A stretch of 64,000 nucleotides of DNA from Purpureocillium takamizusanense (taxonomy: Eukaryota; Ascomycota; Sordariomycetes; Hypocreales; Ophiocordycipitaceae), in assembly GCF_022605165.1 (NCBI RefSeq), contig NC_063070.1, forward strand, positions 2,046,001 through 2,110,000. Direction: 5' to 3'. A model generated the notes under the pieces. That model saw only the letters and a list, made by a program, of their open reading frames with translations. It did no database searches and was not told the origin of the DNA. Numbering within the stretch: position 1 is the stretch's first letter; each line of letters opens with the position of its first letter. Shown here in pieces: positions 34,966 to 47,696 of the stretch. Position numbers and translations under genes: made by a program.

Positions 34966-37456
34966 GCGCAGCGTGTGGGCTGTGCCTGCTTGGTGTTGCC
35001 AATGGTCGAGTGCCCATGTATACGAACTAAGTTACTGCCTGGCGCGAAACGGATGCCGTGCTCACGACGAGAAGACGCGTCGCGAAGCTGTGGGGCGCCA
35101 CTTTCCAAACTTTATTAATGAACAGTATACGGAGCAGTACCTCGAACGCACAGTCAACCGGGCCCCCCGGTCAAGGCGTCGAATCGCACCCAAAATCATT
35201 TGACAAGTTGAGGCTCGCAGTACGTACTGTAAACGCATGGAAGTTGGTAATTGAGTTAGTTACTGCCTAAACCCAATGTGCAGCTACTTGCTAGTCCAAG
35301 CCCGTGCTTCGTCTCAGGTCCGACCCAACCGGTGCCAGTAGTAATGGTACGAATACGTGTCTCAAAGTTCCACCGCTTTTATGCCACTTTACCTTACCTA
35401 CAGTATACCTTGGTCCCTTATTACCACAGCATTACGCAGGTACTTCCTTCATACATATCAGGGTGGTCATCCTAGTCGCCCGAGCTCTTGAGCAACGGCC
35501 ATCTTCATGTAATACCGCTACGTAGTGTCCTTTCGGTGAAGCATGTTAATGTCAGATGATTGCTTGCGTCGGGCCGACTGTCGCACATCGCTATCAGTGT
35601 CTGTAATCTATTCAATGACGTCTATATAAAAGTGCGCTGCGACGCGAATCATCGCGCGGGGCGTCCGACGGACAATGATGCGCCCGCATCAGCATGTCTC
35701 TATCCTGCTGCCTGCTGTTGCCTAATGTTCCGTTATCGCTTGAAGCCGGGTGGTGTCAAGCTGCTCCGTTCATGTTTAGCGCGGCTTCAGTAGAAACTAA
35801 TATAACGAAATAAAGATATGCTCTCCTATCTACAGTATACAAGTACGTATATATTAAAGCCCTTAATCGCCTATAAAGCCTGTCCCCCCCCTCCCCCTAG
35901 GATGTCTTGCTCTATAGCTACATGCGTAGAAGTTTCAACCTCTTTCTCATCTCTTACCTCAGGATCTTCGTCTTTACAAGCGTATGTATATATATCCTTA
36001 TGTTTGGCTATATCTATTTTACTAATCTGCCCTAGGTTTCACCCATTACACGGAAGTCTATACCATGCGGGTGCCGGATATCCTCTGCGTCCTCTTCGCT
36101 ACGCTCGTTGCGGCTAGACTTTTCGCGAGAAATGACGAGTCAAGTTTGTTCACCACCAATATTGAAGCACAGGAAGAGGCGGACAGAAGGAACGAACAAG
36201 ACCTTATTGGCGTACGAGCCGCCCACCTCATTCTTGCCCATCCCTTCTCCCCCTCTTTCTCCGAATCTTCAGCCCTAATAGAGGGGAGCATGCTAGCCGG
36301 GGGTGATGGAAATTACGCACTTCGCTGAGGCATACACAGCAGGCTTTACTATTCCGTTAGTGCTGACTTTGCAGCTAGACAATTGGTGAAATGCCAATAG
36401 ATCCGTTTCTGCCTTGTTGCTGGTATAGATACAGCATCGCAGGTTACAGCCCTAACGACCAAGCATGGAGAATTATCGAGGAGGATCGGGATCTTAAATG
36501 TGACTCGGTAAGTAGCAAGTATTATTAGTAGGCTCGCTCTTCTAAGCAGTCCGCGCCATTACCCTCGCCCTCCCACGCCGCTAGCAGCAGTCTACGACCG
36601 AAATGCCCAGCCCCCTAGCTATATATTAATGCGTTGCCGATTTGCGTTGCTAACGGGGGTGGTGCTTTTCTAGCTTGGAACTTATACGATGGGAGAGCCA
36701 TGTCTTGTCCGGTGCTCGGAATGGTACGCGATATGCGGCACGATAGGGGTAGAGCAGGCGTTGTCGTGTGGCATGTAATGCCTAACAAAATAGCCGACCA
36801 TGTCTCGCAGCGGTTGGGGTCAGGAATTTTGTTGGTCGTTTTGTTTTTGTTTCGTGCCGCACTTGGCGGACCTCAAGAAGTCGGACTGCGCCTCGCTTCA
36901 CAAGTAAAGTCTCAGACGTTAGGATAAGTTGAAGGGATTCATGGGCTCCGTCAGCCGTCCACTGCGTCCTCCGAGGTGACTTTGACGATAATGGTTGCAC
37001 AAAAGCCTTGGTGGCTGCCAAAAAAAAAATGAATGTCGGAAGAAACCCTGCTTTCCCGAGACGGGGCGCAGGCCAATCTCTGACATTATACGATACTGCA
37101 TGCTTCGTGAAAGTGTCCCCCCCGCGTCGACGTCGATGGCTGTGGCACCCTCCCACATGGTACGTAGTCATCTGCGTCACCGTTGCGCGGCCAAGACACC
37201 TTCTTGCCCAACCGACACCTTATTTCGACCTCGCACCACCACATTCCGCTCCGCGACCTGTCCGTCCGTCCGTCCGTCCGTTCGGCCATGCCCGCCGCAG
37301 CCCATCACAGTCGCATCTCGCATCACCACCCGCTTTCGACCCGTTGAACAAGCAGGCGCCAGCCATTTGACCGGCCCGGCCAGCTAGTAAGCGACGCGCC
37401 CGCGATACTACGTACCTACTTTGCGCTCCCTGCCAGCTCTGCCACAGCTGCACGCC
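34966..37456. other. Intergenic, AT-rich relic-like region
   Basis: 2.5 kb. Composition falls to clearly AT-rich at about 35800-36050, and gene fragments appear without intact frames. On the minus strand near 35900-36040 there is a 50-codon open stretch with DEDPEVRDEKEVETSTHVAI. On the plus strand 36065-36328 reads VTNIEAQ-like TTNIEAQEEADRRNEQDLIG. Neither is assigned to a family. A GTCC microsatellite is at about 37259-37282. This may be a decayed transposon or duplicated gene. Confidence 0.4.
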
Positions 37457-38079
37457 ATGCCCGCTGCCATCGCGGATCAAGACGCCGGGGGCCGGCAACA
37501 CGCTCGTGACCGCTCGCCGCCTGCCCCTGCCGCCGCGTCCACGGTCAAGGCCATCATCGCCGATCAGGTCACTGGTACCTACTCCGTCGCCCAGCGGTCC
37601 CTCGACCGCGTCGTGCCGCCATCCTCGCGACGCCACGCGTACGACGCGGCTTCGGCACTCGCCTCGTCGCGACCCATCCTCTTCGTACGACTGAGCCCCA
37701 CGCGCATCCTCGCATCCCCCGACGCGGAGCTAACGCTGCGCAGTCGTTTCTGCTCGCGCAAGTCTGCTTCTCTCTGCTGCCTCTGCTGCTCTTCACCCTT
37801 TTCTGTGCGTCGGCCGTGGGCTTCGCCCTCGCAACGGGCCTTCTCTTCACGCTCTTCTGGGTTGGCGTCGCGCTCTTCGCCCTTGTGCCGACGCTGCTTC
37901 TCACATCATCCGTTGCCGCGCTGATGTGGGCGTGGGCGCTCTCCGCGTTCCTCGTCGCTCGCTGGCTCTACAGTCACGCACCCCCGGGCGTCACTGGCCG
38001 GCAAGCCCAAGCACCGGTGAAGAGCGTTAGCCTCAAGGAAGAAGACTTGGACAACAAGGTGGAGCCTGCGCGTAATTGA
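37457..38079 (+). CDS. Promethin/LDO-like hairpin membrane protein
   Basis: Two exons, 37457-37684 and 37744-38079, with a gtacga...gcgcag intron in phase 0, giving 187 residues. The first 76 residues are hydrophilic, Ala/Pro-rich then VKAIIADQVTGTYSVAQRSL. Exon 2 opens directly into a long hydrophobic block, SFLLAQVCFSLLPLLLFTLF and GFALATGLLFTLFWVGVALF, with LVPTLLLTSSVAALMWAWAL after it. That is about four closely spaced membrane segments with short turns, followed by a charged tail (VKSVSLKEEDLDNKVEPARN). This layout matches promethin/LDAF1-LDO proteins that work with seipin at ER-lipid-droplet contacts. The family assignment is from pattern and should be treated as probable. Confidence 0.62.
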
Positions 38080-38255
38080 CTGGGGGGGCTGCACGATTGG
38101 CAACATAGCACCAGCGAGAGACTGACTGTCGGCATGTGGGCGCAGTTTTCCTCATAATTTTAGTGATAATACAACTCATTACTCGGCTGTGTCTCGCCAC
38201 CCCGCGTCCAGCTGAGCAGCCCTCCTCAACGTTTACGTCTACTGTACAGTATACA

Positions 38256-39772
38256 CTACAGATACAGACCCTCCGGCTCACCCTCCTGCTTGGTCCGCAG
38301 CACCCGCTCCCTGGCAGACCTGAAGTCGGCCATCTGCACGCGCATGCGGCGCTCTCGCAGGGCGAGCATGCCCGCCTCGGAGCAGATGGCCTTGATGTCG
38401 GCACCAGATAGGTCGTCTTTTTGCGAGATGAACTCCTCGAGGTCAACATCCTCGCTGAGGTTCATCTTGGACGTGTGCAGGTTGAAGATCTTGCGCTTTG
38501 TGTTCTGGTCGGGGTTCTCGAACAGGATCTTACGATCGATGCGGCCGGGCCGGATCAGGGCCGGGTCCAGCGTGTCGATCTTGTTGGTGGCCATGATGAC
38601 CTTGACGTCGCCCCGGTCGTCGAAACCATCGAGCTGGTTGAGGAGCTCCAACATGGTCCGCTGAACCTCGCGCTCGCCGCCCGAGGTCGAATCGTAGCGC
38701 TTAGTGCCGATGGCGTCGATCTCGTCGATGAACACGATGGATGGGGCGTTTTCACCAGCAACCTAGACTAATCAGCGTGCGTCTTCGTAGTCAGCACGTC
38801 ACACATACCTGGAACAGCTGTCGGACCAGCCGTGGGCCGTCGCCCAGGTATTTTTGGATCAGCTCGCTGCCAACGATGCGCAGGAACGTGGCCGATGTTT
38901 GGTTCGCGACGGCCTTGGCCAGCAGCGTCTTGCCCGTGCCGGGGGCGCCATAGAGAATGACACCTTTGGGCGGCTTGATGCCCATCTCCTCGTACAGCTC
39001 CGGATGCAGCAGTGGCAACTCGACCGACTCCCTGACTTCCTGGATCTGCTGCTCCAGGCCGCCAATGTCCGCGTACGACTCGGTGGGCGCCTTGTCGAGC
39101 TTCATGACGCTGACGATGGGGTCCGTGTCGTCCGTCAGGACGCCCACGATGCTGACGCTCTTGTGGTGAAGGAGCACGCTCGCCCCGGGCTCAAGAAGGT
39201 CCTTGTCGACAAAGCTCATGATGCTGACGTAGTACTCGGGGCCAGTGGTGCTGCTGACGATGGCGTGGTCATCGTCAATCAGCTCCTCGAGGGTGCCCAC
39301 GCCCATCGGGCTGCCGCGCATGTCGTCGACGCGGCCGCGCTCGTCGGCTAACCGGTCGACGTCAGCGTCGGGGCCGGCGGTCTGACCCTCCTTGGCAGCC
39401 TTGGCCTTGCGCAGTCGCTCTTGATTCTCGACGTACTCCTCCTCAAGCAGGAGGTGATCATGGATCCGCTGCATCCGTAGCAGGCGGAGCTTGCAGCGAC
39501 TCGTGGGGTATACGGCAGGGAGCTTGGCCGCCGCGCTGGTGCCGCCGGCCTTTCTCTTCTTGCGGCCGACCCGCGTCGTCGGTCGGGGAGGAGGTTCATA
39601 CTTAGGCTTGTCCTTCTGTACAATTGTCAGGTAAGGGGGGCACGGGACAGAACCTCGGGGCGCGTACCTTCTTGTCCTTGTCGTCGCGGCCGTCGCCGCC
39701 TCCCATGCCAGATTGGCCTTGACCCTGCGATGGTCAGCTTGGCACTCTCGAGGCCAGCACCAGACTTACCAT
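38256..39772 (-). CDS. RPT2: 26S proteasome regulatory ATPase RPT2
   Basis: Four minus-strand exons: 39770-39772 (ATG only), 39668-39724, 38809-39615 and 38256-38762, giving 457 residues. Rpt2 is one of six AAA+ ATPases of the 19S base; it helps open the 20S gate and unfold substrates. The N-terminus after splicing is [20 protein letters not shown], the N-myristoylation signal of Rpt2 orthologues. The coiled-coil and OB domain ([20 protein letters not shown]) precede Walker A GAPGTGKT, Walker [12 protein letters not shown] and the second region of homology [20 protein letters not shown]. The C-terminus ends GLYL, fitting the HbYX motif that docks into the 20S alpha ring. Identity is secure from the N-terminus and AAA domain together. 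Confidence 0.96.
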
Positions 39773-41007
39773 ATTGGCGTCAAGCTCTAGGAGCTCGTGC
39801 TTTCAAACAAGGGCCTGCGGAGGTATGATACAGCTTGATCACAGCTCGGGGGATGGTTGAGGGTAGTGTAGATGGATACAGAGCTGTTGTGAAGGGTTCC
39901 GGTCTTGGTCGTTGATGATGAATCGCCGCCTGGCCATCAGGCGCCAGGGAACACGCAGCTCTGGATCACGTGATCATAATGCACGTGACCTGCTTGGCCG
40001 CCCTTGAAAAGAGCAACGGGCGATTGTGCCGCATGCCCGCAAATTGAGGCCGGTTTGATCAAGTAGACATTTCCCGGAATTCTCTGAGCAAACCTTGCAA
40101 CGCAATGCAAATTACCATTGCATGTTTTGCAGGCGCCGTTTTTGGTGCGAATTTGTCAACTGAATCGGCGACACGATTCGTCCCCTCCAGTTAGCAAGCT
40201 ACCCCATACCCTATACTCCGCTCTTCTTGGAAGCTTGCCAAGTTGGGCTCAAAGGCTCGCGAGCTCCCGGTGTAAGAGACTTTGGAGCTGGTGGTGACGC
40301 ATATCTACTAATAAAACATGTCTTTCAGAGCGTCAATGTTGTCGCTGGGGCGGCCCCGGCTCTCTTGATCTTATGGGTATGGCAGCACGCAGGCTTTGGT
40401 AGTGATTGTGAGGCCGGTGGTCATGGCTGAGGTGAGTACAAAGTACGAAGTAGATAACAGACAAAGAGGTAGCCTCCCACAATGACACCCACTACCAAGG
40501 TGCGTGAGCACGTTCTCTTGGCAGTACTAGAAAGAATTTGTTACTATAGCACAAAGGACTGCGCGTGCCAAGTAGCGGCGGCCCCGCATCACGGAGCGCG
40601 TTGTCGCCTCGGCGTTGCGGCAACTCGAGGCGATGCTGAAAGCATGATGCGCCGACATGGTGGCCAGCCTACCTACTAACCTATATTTAGCGCCCGACGA
40701 CTGCACTGCACACCCTCGAGCTTTCCGCCCACTGACGTCGTTTTCGCAGTGTCTTTCCGTTCCCACACTGGTGTGGCAGTTCCAACGTATATTGTCAGCC
40801 CCTCCGCCTGGCCTCGGGCAGTTTTCCTAACAACCGCCTCAGCGTCCGCCCACTCGTCTGACTACTAAGCCGCCCTCGTCGTCATCCTCGACCTCGACCT
40901 CGACCTCGACCTCGCCTCCCCCCCCGCGCGACGCTGCCCACGTCTTTCGCCGCCGACAGTCGCAGCACCGGAAACCAGCCCGACCGCACGTCCCAACCAC
41001 CCCCGCC
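39773..41007. other. Divergent intergenic region RPT2 / UBC1-like
   Basis: 1.2 kb shared upstream region of two ubiquitin-proteasome genes transcribed away from each other. No gene is supported inside. TACGAAGTA-type motifs recur at about 40440-40455. Confidence 0.5.
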
Positions 41008-41872
41008 ATGACGAGCAGCCGGGACCGCCGCATCGCCAAGGAGCTGGCCGACATCCAGGCCGACCGAGATAGCTCCGGCGTATACGCAGCACCCGCCGAC
41101 GGCGTGTCTCTCAAGCACCTCAAGGGCGTCATCCCCGCGCCCCCGGACACACCGTATGCGGGCGCATCGTACGATATCGATATCCAGATCCCCGACACAT
41201 ACCCTTTCAAGTCGCCGCTCATGAAGTTTGAGACCAAGATCTGGCACCCTAACGTCAGCAGTCAGACGGTGCGCCGGCTTCTCCCCGACCCCGACCCCGA
41301 CCCCGACATGGCACCAGGCTCGCGGCTGACTCAAAGATTGTGCAGGGCGCCATCTGTCTCGACACGCTGGGCAGTGGGTGGTCGCCCGTCCAGACCATCA
41401 AAACGGCTCTCCTCTCGCTGCGCATGCTGCTCGAGGCCCCCAACCCCAAGGATCCGCAGGATGCCGAGGTAGCCAGCATGATGGTCGAGAACCCCGAACG
41501 GTTTGCCCGCGTCGCCCAGGACTGGGCCGTCCGCTTTGCCGGCGCCAACCGCCAGGCCTTCGACCTCAACAAGTGGCTCTCGAAGCATGGGAACCAGCCG
41601 GTGCAGCGCGCCAGCGGCTCCAACCGGTATGTCTTGTCTTGGGCAGGCGGACGACTGACGGTCGGAACCTAACGGACTCGCACGCTGACTGGCGCAGATA
41701 CATGGGCTACAACAAGGACTTGGTCGACCGCTTTGTCAACATGGGCTTTGACATTGACGCCGTAATCGACGCTTTCCATTATTTTGGTATCGATCGGAAT
41801 AACGGGCGAGATTACGCTCTGGAGGAGGCCTACATGGGCGACATCACAGCCCGCCTGCTAGGCGAGCAATGA
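41008..41872 (+). CDS. UBC1: Ubiquitin-conjugating enzyme E2 with C-terminal UBA (UBC1 type)
   Basis: Three exons, 41008-41268, 41346-41626 and 41698-41872, giving 238 residues. A class II E2 carrying ubiquitin as a thioester; yeast Ubc1 extends K48 chains, including with the APC. The UBC fold covers residues 1-150: RRIAKELADIQADR, DIDIQIPDTYPFKSPLMKFE, HPNVSS and the active Cys in GAICLDTL just after intron 1. SMMVENPERFARVAQDWAVR closes the core. The C-terminal UBA (about 196-235) contains LVDRFVNMGFDIDAVIDAFH and GDITARLLGEQ. Intron 1 contains a gacccc hexanucleotide repeat (about 41286-41307). Length and order match Ubc1/UBE2K. Confidence 0.93.
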
Positions 41873-42820
41873 GCGGCCACGTAACGACATGCATTGGGAG
41901 GAGCATCATCATTCGCGGAGTTTTTCTTTTCCCTCTTTCTCTTAGTAATTTTTTTTAGTCGGGTTTACTTTGGGTTGGGCAGTCTTCTGGCTGTGAGGTG
42001 TTGGGGTTCACGCGTTCGACAGGGTCTATTCGGCATATCTTCTGTGAGCACGAAGTAGGCAGCGATGTTAAATGACTTGGCGGCGGCATCCAAGCGCCCC
42101 GCCGCCACTTGCAAACCTGTACGGTCCGAACTCTGCAAGAGCTGTCTCTGTTGTTTCCGAGAGCGCGTGATGTGGACTGGCACGGGCCAGTGCATAGAGG
42201 GATCTCCTCTGGCGGGTCTGCCAGCCAGTTCATGAAACCGCTTCTCGAAACCTCGCGGCAAGGGGCAGTCAGCCGGCGCCATGATGCCCAAGGCGGGTGA
42301 TCATGGTCCCCTTTCAAGAAGCACGGTGCCCTAACGCTGGTCACGGGGGCGATGGTCTACGCAACCAAGCCGCAGGGTGGTGACGTGTGCAGAATTTTCG
42401 AAACGCAATGAGTTCTGCGGCCAAATGCGCGCTTTGCAAGTCGTCATCCGTTGATGCTGGGCCGAATGGGGGTATGTGTCCACGCCCGACGAGTGTCAGA
42501 GGCCGAGCTCGTTTGCAGCAGGAACCCGCTGTTGCCCAAGGCTCCGGTTGCCTCGCGCAATCATCTGCGCTGAGATGCAACAAAAGAAAGACCCTAGTGT
42601 AAACCGACGCGGCACAGGACCGTAGCTGGCCGACGCTTGACACTGGACGACAAGGCTGACAATTCCATTATGTACTGATTTGGTCATGGTGTAGACGGGA
42701 ACAAAGAGTCAAGGGGCGTCGTCGCCTCAAATATATTTACATGTTGCCGACCATTGTCGAAAGTCCCGCACGTCTTCTCTTCTTGAACCAGATCTGTTAC
42801 AGTACGCCTTCTCGATCAAC
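41873..42820. other. Intergenic region
   Basis: About 950 bp between the E2 gene and the knottin-like gene. The last 100 bp include an AT-rich AAATATATTTA stretch (about 42729-42739) that may be the promoter core of the small gene. No other gene is supported. Confidence 0.5.
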
Positions 42821-43185
42821 ATGAAGTTCACCGTGGCTCTACTCTTCCTTGCCGGTCTGGCTATGGCCGCCCCAGAGGACCATCATGATGAAAAATCATG
42901 CACTGTACGTTACGCGTTGAAGGCATAAAGAGTGGGCGTCTGTTGACACGATCGCACTGCTGTAGAAGAAGGGACGTCATTGCGATGACACCAAGGTAAG
43001 GGCTCCTCTGCACGTACAGCCTGTCCGGCCAAGTTTGCTGATCTGCCGTGTTACACTAGGAGTGTTGCGGCAAACTGCAATGCATCGTCGGGTACGGGTC
43101 GTTCGCGGTAAGTTCCCAAGCCGGAAGCTCACCTATTTTACGGCGGAGCCGCTGACGGGAGTAGAAAAAATGCTTACCCGTGTAA
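42821..43185 (+). CDS. Small secreted six-cysteine protein, inhibitor-cystine-knot spacing
   Basis: Four very short exons: 42821-42904, 42966-42995, 43060-43107 and 43165-43185, giving 60 residues. Introns of 61, 64 and 57 nt have gtacgt/gtaagg/gtaagt donors, and a GCTGAC branch site lies in intron 3. The N-terminus (MKFTVALLFLAGLAMAA) is a clear signal peptide. The mature part has six Cys at 27, 34, 40, 41, 46 and 57: C-x6-C-x5-CC-x4-C-x10-C, the knottin framework. It is basic (KKGRH, KK). The alternative acceptor at 43160-43161 would give an immediate stop and lose Cys57, so the second acceptor is preferred. Knottins act as toxins, inhibitors or antimicrobials in other organisms; the role here is unknown. 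Confidence 0.72.
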
Positions 43186-43659
43186 TGAGCACGGCTCCCT
43201 TCAAGGCAGAACCTGGAGGGTAGAGATATGGATTGGAAACGGGGAACACAACAGGAGAGCGGGCATGGTTGGCAGAACGAACTGGTTTCGGTTTGGGGTG
43301 ATTGTGTCGACTGCAGGCCAGAATAGGTATAACATGGATAAATTGCAGCATCCTCACGCCGAAGACATGCGCATACATGTACCCTGTCTGATGCCGAGTG
43401 AATCCATAGCAGTGCCGACGATAGCTGCCCGCATCAGTTGCGTAGCGCACGCAAACCGGCGCTATTCGACCAAGTGAACTGGGGTGCAACGATTGGCGTC
43501 CCCCAACAGCACATCGCCCGGCTGTGCGGATCGATTTGGTACATTCGGCATGGTGCCAGTCTATCTTACGGTATGATAATGGAACAAATCAGCCACCGCG
43601 CCCGTCAGCGGCCGTCGGCGCGCCTCGACACGGGAGCCTCGACCTCTCCATCGACTAAA
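43186..43659. other. Intergenic region between tail-to-tail genes
   Basis: 3' flanks of the knottin-like gene and LSC1. No gene supported. Confidence 0.5.
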
Positions 43660-44891
<1,232 letters not shown>

Positions 44892-45372
44892 GGCGAGCGT
44901 GAGGAGGAGAGGGGAGATTTGTCGTCTCGAGACGCCGCGATGCAGCGTAGACTGGAGGGCAGAGTTTGGAGAGCTGGAGTCCGGAGCTTGGTTGCGCGAA
45001 ATCGAGAGCTTTGGCGACGACTCGGGTTCTCTCGGACACGGCAACTGTCTTTTTCCGACACCACGGGTCCATGCATGCACTGGAGCCGGGCTGGGCTGGG
45101 CGCGGGCGCCTCACCGACCGCCGACCGACCGCCCAGCTCGGGCACCTTGTCAGGCGGCGCGCCCTGGTTACTGGGGTACGTACCTTATTAACCTGGCCGC
45201 AAATTTCCAGTCTCTGCGGCCGGCAGCCCCACCAAGAATTTGTTGTAACTGCCTTCAAGTTACTAAGTTAGTTATTGCATCCACCGCCCCGGGTCGCCGA
45301 CTTACGCCGCGCACAGCTTCGCAGTCTGGACGCAACATCGAGGACCGCCATCTTGCACCAACTGTCGCAACC
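44892..45372. promoter_or_regulatory. Bidirectional promoter region LSC1 / ELP3
   Basis: 481 bp between two divergent start codons. No TATA box stands out on either side. The region must hold both promoters and 5' UTRs. Open frames crossing it are extensions of the ELP3 frame and shadows. Confidence 0.6.
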
Positions 45373-47132
45373 ATGGCTACCGCGACCGTCACGACGACCA
45401 GGCGCAAGGGCGATCTCGCGCCCGAGAGCGAGCGCTTCTTGCGCTGCTGCGCCGACGTGGCCAACGCCCTCATCGAGGACCACGAGGCCACCAAGGACGG
45501 CCGCACCTCGCGGGACATCAACCTCAACAGCCTGCGCGCCAAGATGTCCAAGAAACACAAGCTGACAAACATACCACCGTTGACGGCCATCATTGCCGCT
45601 ATTCCCGAGCACTACAAAAAGTACATTTTGCACAAGCTCATCGCCAAGCCCATCCGTATGAGGCCCGCCCGAGCCGGCTCGCCGCGCAACTGGCTAACTG
45701 CCCTGCAGGAACCTCGTCTGGCATCGCCGTCGTCGCCGTCATGTGCAAGCCACATCGGTGCCCGCACATTGCCTACACGGGCAACATCTGCGTGTACTGC
45801 CCCGGTGGGCCCGACTCCGACTTCGAGTACAGCACGCAGTCGTACACGGGGTACGAGCCGACGTCGATGCGGGCCATCCGCGCGCGGTATGATCCGTTCG
45901 AGCAGGCGCGCGGCCGGGTCGATCAGCTCAAATCTCTCGGCCACTCGGTCGACAAGGTCGAGTACATCATCATGGGCGGCACCTTCATGTCGCTGCCCGA
46001 GGCCTACCGCGAGGACTTTATCTCGCAGCTACACAACGCCCTCAGCGGCTACCAGACGTCCAAGGTTGACGAGGCGGTCGAGGCGGGTGAGATGAGCAAT
46101 GTTAAGTGCGTGGGAATTACCATCGAGACACGGCCCGACTATTGCCTGCAGCCGCACCTCTCCGACATGCTGCGGTACGGTTGCACGCGCCTTGAAATTG
46201 GCGTGCAGTCGCTGTACGAGGACGTCGCGCGCGACACTAACCGCGGGCACACGGTGGCGGCCGTGGCCGAGACCTTTTGCCTGGCCAAGGACGCCGGGTT
46301 CAAGGTGGTCAGCCACATGATGCCGGACCTGCCCAACGTAGGCATGGAACGCGACGTCGACCAATTCCGCGAGTACTTTGAGAACCCGGCCTTTCGAACC
46401 GACGGCCTCAAGATCTACCCGACGCTCGTCATCCGCGGCACGGGCCTGTACGAGCTGTGGCGTACGGGCCGATACCAGAACTACACCCCTAACGGGCTTA
46501 TCGACCTGGTGGCGCGCATCCTCGCCCTTATCCCGCCTTGGACGCGCATCTACCGGGTGCAGCGAGATATTCCCATGCCACTAGTGACATCGGGCGTCGA
46601 GAACGGCAATCTGCGGGAGCTGGCGCTGGCGCGCATGAGGGACTTTGGGACGACATGCCGCGACGTGCGTACGCGCGAGGTGGGCGTCAACGAGGTCAAG
46701 AACAAGATCCGGCCGAACCAGATCGAGCTGGTGCGCCGCGACTACGCGGCCAACGGCGGCTGGGAGACGTTTTTGGCCTACGAAGACCCCAAGCAGGACA
46801 TCTTGGTGGCGCTGCTGCGGCTGCGCAAATGCACGGAAAAGTACACATACCGCGAGGAGCTGGTCGGACAGCCGACCAGCATGATTCGCGAGCTGCACGT
46901 CTACGGCACGGCGGTGCCCATCCACGCCCGCGACCCGCGCAAGTTCCAACACCAGGGCTTCGGCACGCTGCTCATGGAGGAGGCAGAGCGCATCGCCCGG
47001 GAGGAGCACGGCAGCGACAAGATCAGCGTCATCTCGGGCGTCGGCGTGCGCAGTTACTACGCCAAGCTGGGGTACTGGCTGGACGGACCGTACATGAGCA
47101 AGTGGCTTGATGGCCGGGACCAGACGGCGTGA
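45373..47132 (+). CDS. ELP3: Elongator complex catalytic subunit ELP3
   Basis: Two exons, 45373-45655 and 45709-47132, giving 568 residues. Elp3 modifies wobble uridines of tRNA (cm5U pathway) within the six-subunit Elongator, using radical-SAM chemistry and acetyl-CoA. The radical-SAM cluster motif is visible as [20 protein letters not shown]. It is followed by [56 protein letters not shown] and TRLEIGVQS. The C-terminal GNAT/KAT domain has [13 protein letters not shown] and the acetyl-CoA loop [17 protein letters not shown], ending [18 protein letters not shown]. The frame is open far upstream, but the ATG at 45373 gives the conserved N-terminus. Essentially full-length and highly conserved. 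Confidence 0.96.
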
Positions 47133-47329
47133 CGAGCTGAGCAGCCCTTTTTCCCCGTGACGGCGGACAAAGGTTCGGCCGAGAGAGGCGACAAGAACTC
47201 TCCTAAAACCCCGCCTAACCATCATCACCGCCCAGGTAATTCGAATCAAACCAAAACCAAAACACAATCACATCACAAATCATCATCACACCACACACAC
47301 TCGCAGGCGCACCGCAAAAACACACAAAC

Positions 47330-47692
47330 ATGACGTCTCCAACGGTCAAGGCGCTATCATGGGGCATCATGGAGATTCCGGACGTCGGCAACGGCAAGGA
47401 CTTCAAGCTCTGGCCCGGCGGCGGCCGAGAGTGGAACTGGGGTGAGACGGGGACGCGACACCGGCCGGGCATCCAGGTCTCCGACATCGAGGAGCTCATC
47501 ACAAAGGGGGCGACGGTGGTTGTGCTCTCGCGTGGCTTCGAAAACAAGCTTCGCGTCGACGCGGGCGTGCTGGACTATCTCGCGGACAAGAACGTGTCGG
47601 TGCACATTGCGGCCACTCCCGAGGCGGTGACCATGTACAACAGCTTGGCTGGAACGACATTGGTCGGAGGGCTCTTTCATTCGACCTGCTAG
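47330..47692 (+). CDS. AAMDC / Mth938-domain protein
   Basis: Intronless, 120 residues, a single Mth938-like (DUF498-type) domain, related to human AAMDC. Visible blocks are ALSWGIMEIP, KDFKLWPGGGREWNWGETGT, RHRPGIQVSDIEELI and TVVVLSRGFENKL, ending near AATPEAVTMYNSLAG. Structures in this family show a small alpha/beta fold with a conserved surface cleft; biochemical function is unresolved. It begins 197 bp after the ELP3 stop on the same strand. Its stop codon is 4 bp from the stop codon of the convergent secreted-protein gene. Confidence 0.83.
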   Translation: MTSPTVKALSWGIMEIPDVGNGKDFKLWPGGGREWNWGETGTRHRPGIQVSDIEELITKGATVVVLSRGFENKLRVDAGVLDYLADKNVSVHIAATPEAVTMYNSLAGTTLVGGLFHSTC

Positions 47693-47696
47693 TCTA

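Noticed and set aside
34737..35203. Plus-strand frames over the start of the 2OG-oxygenase-like gene
   Set aside because: Antisense shadows of the GC-rich coding exon at 34517-34965.
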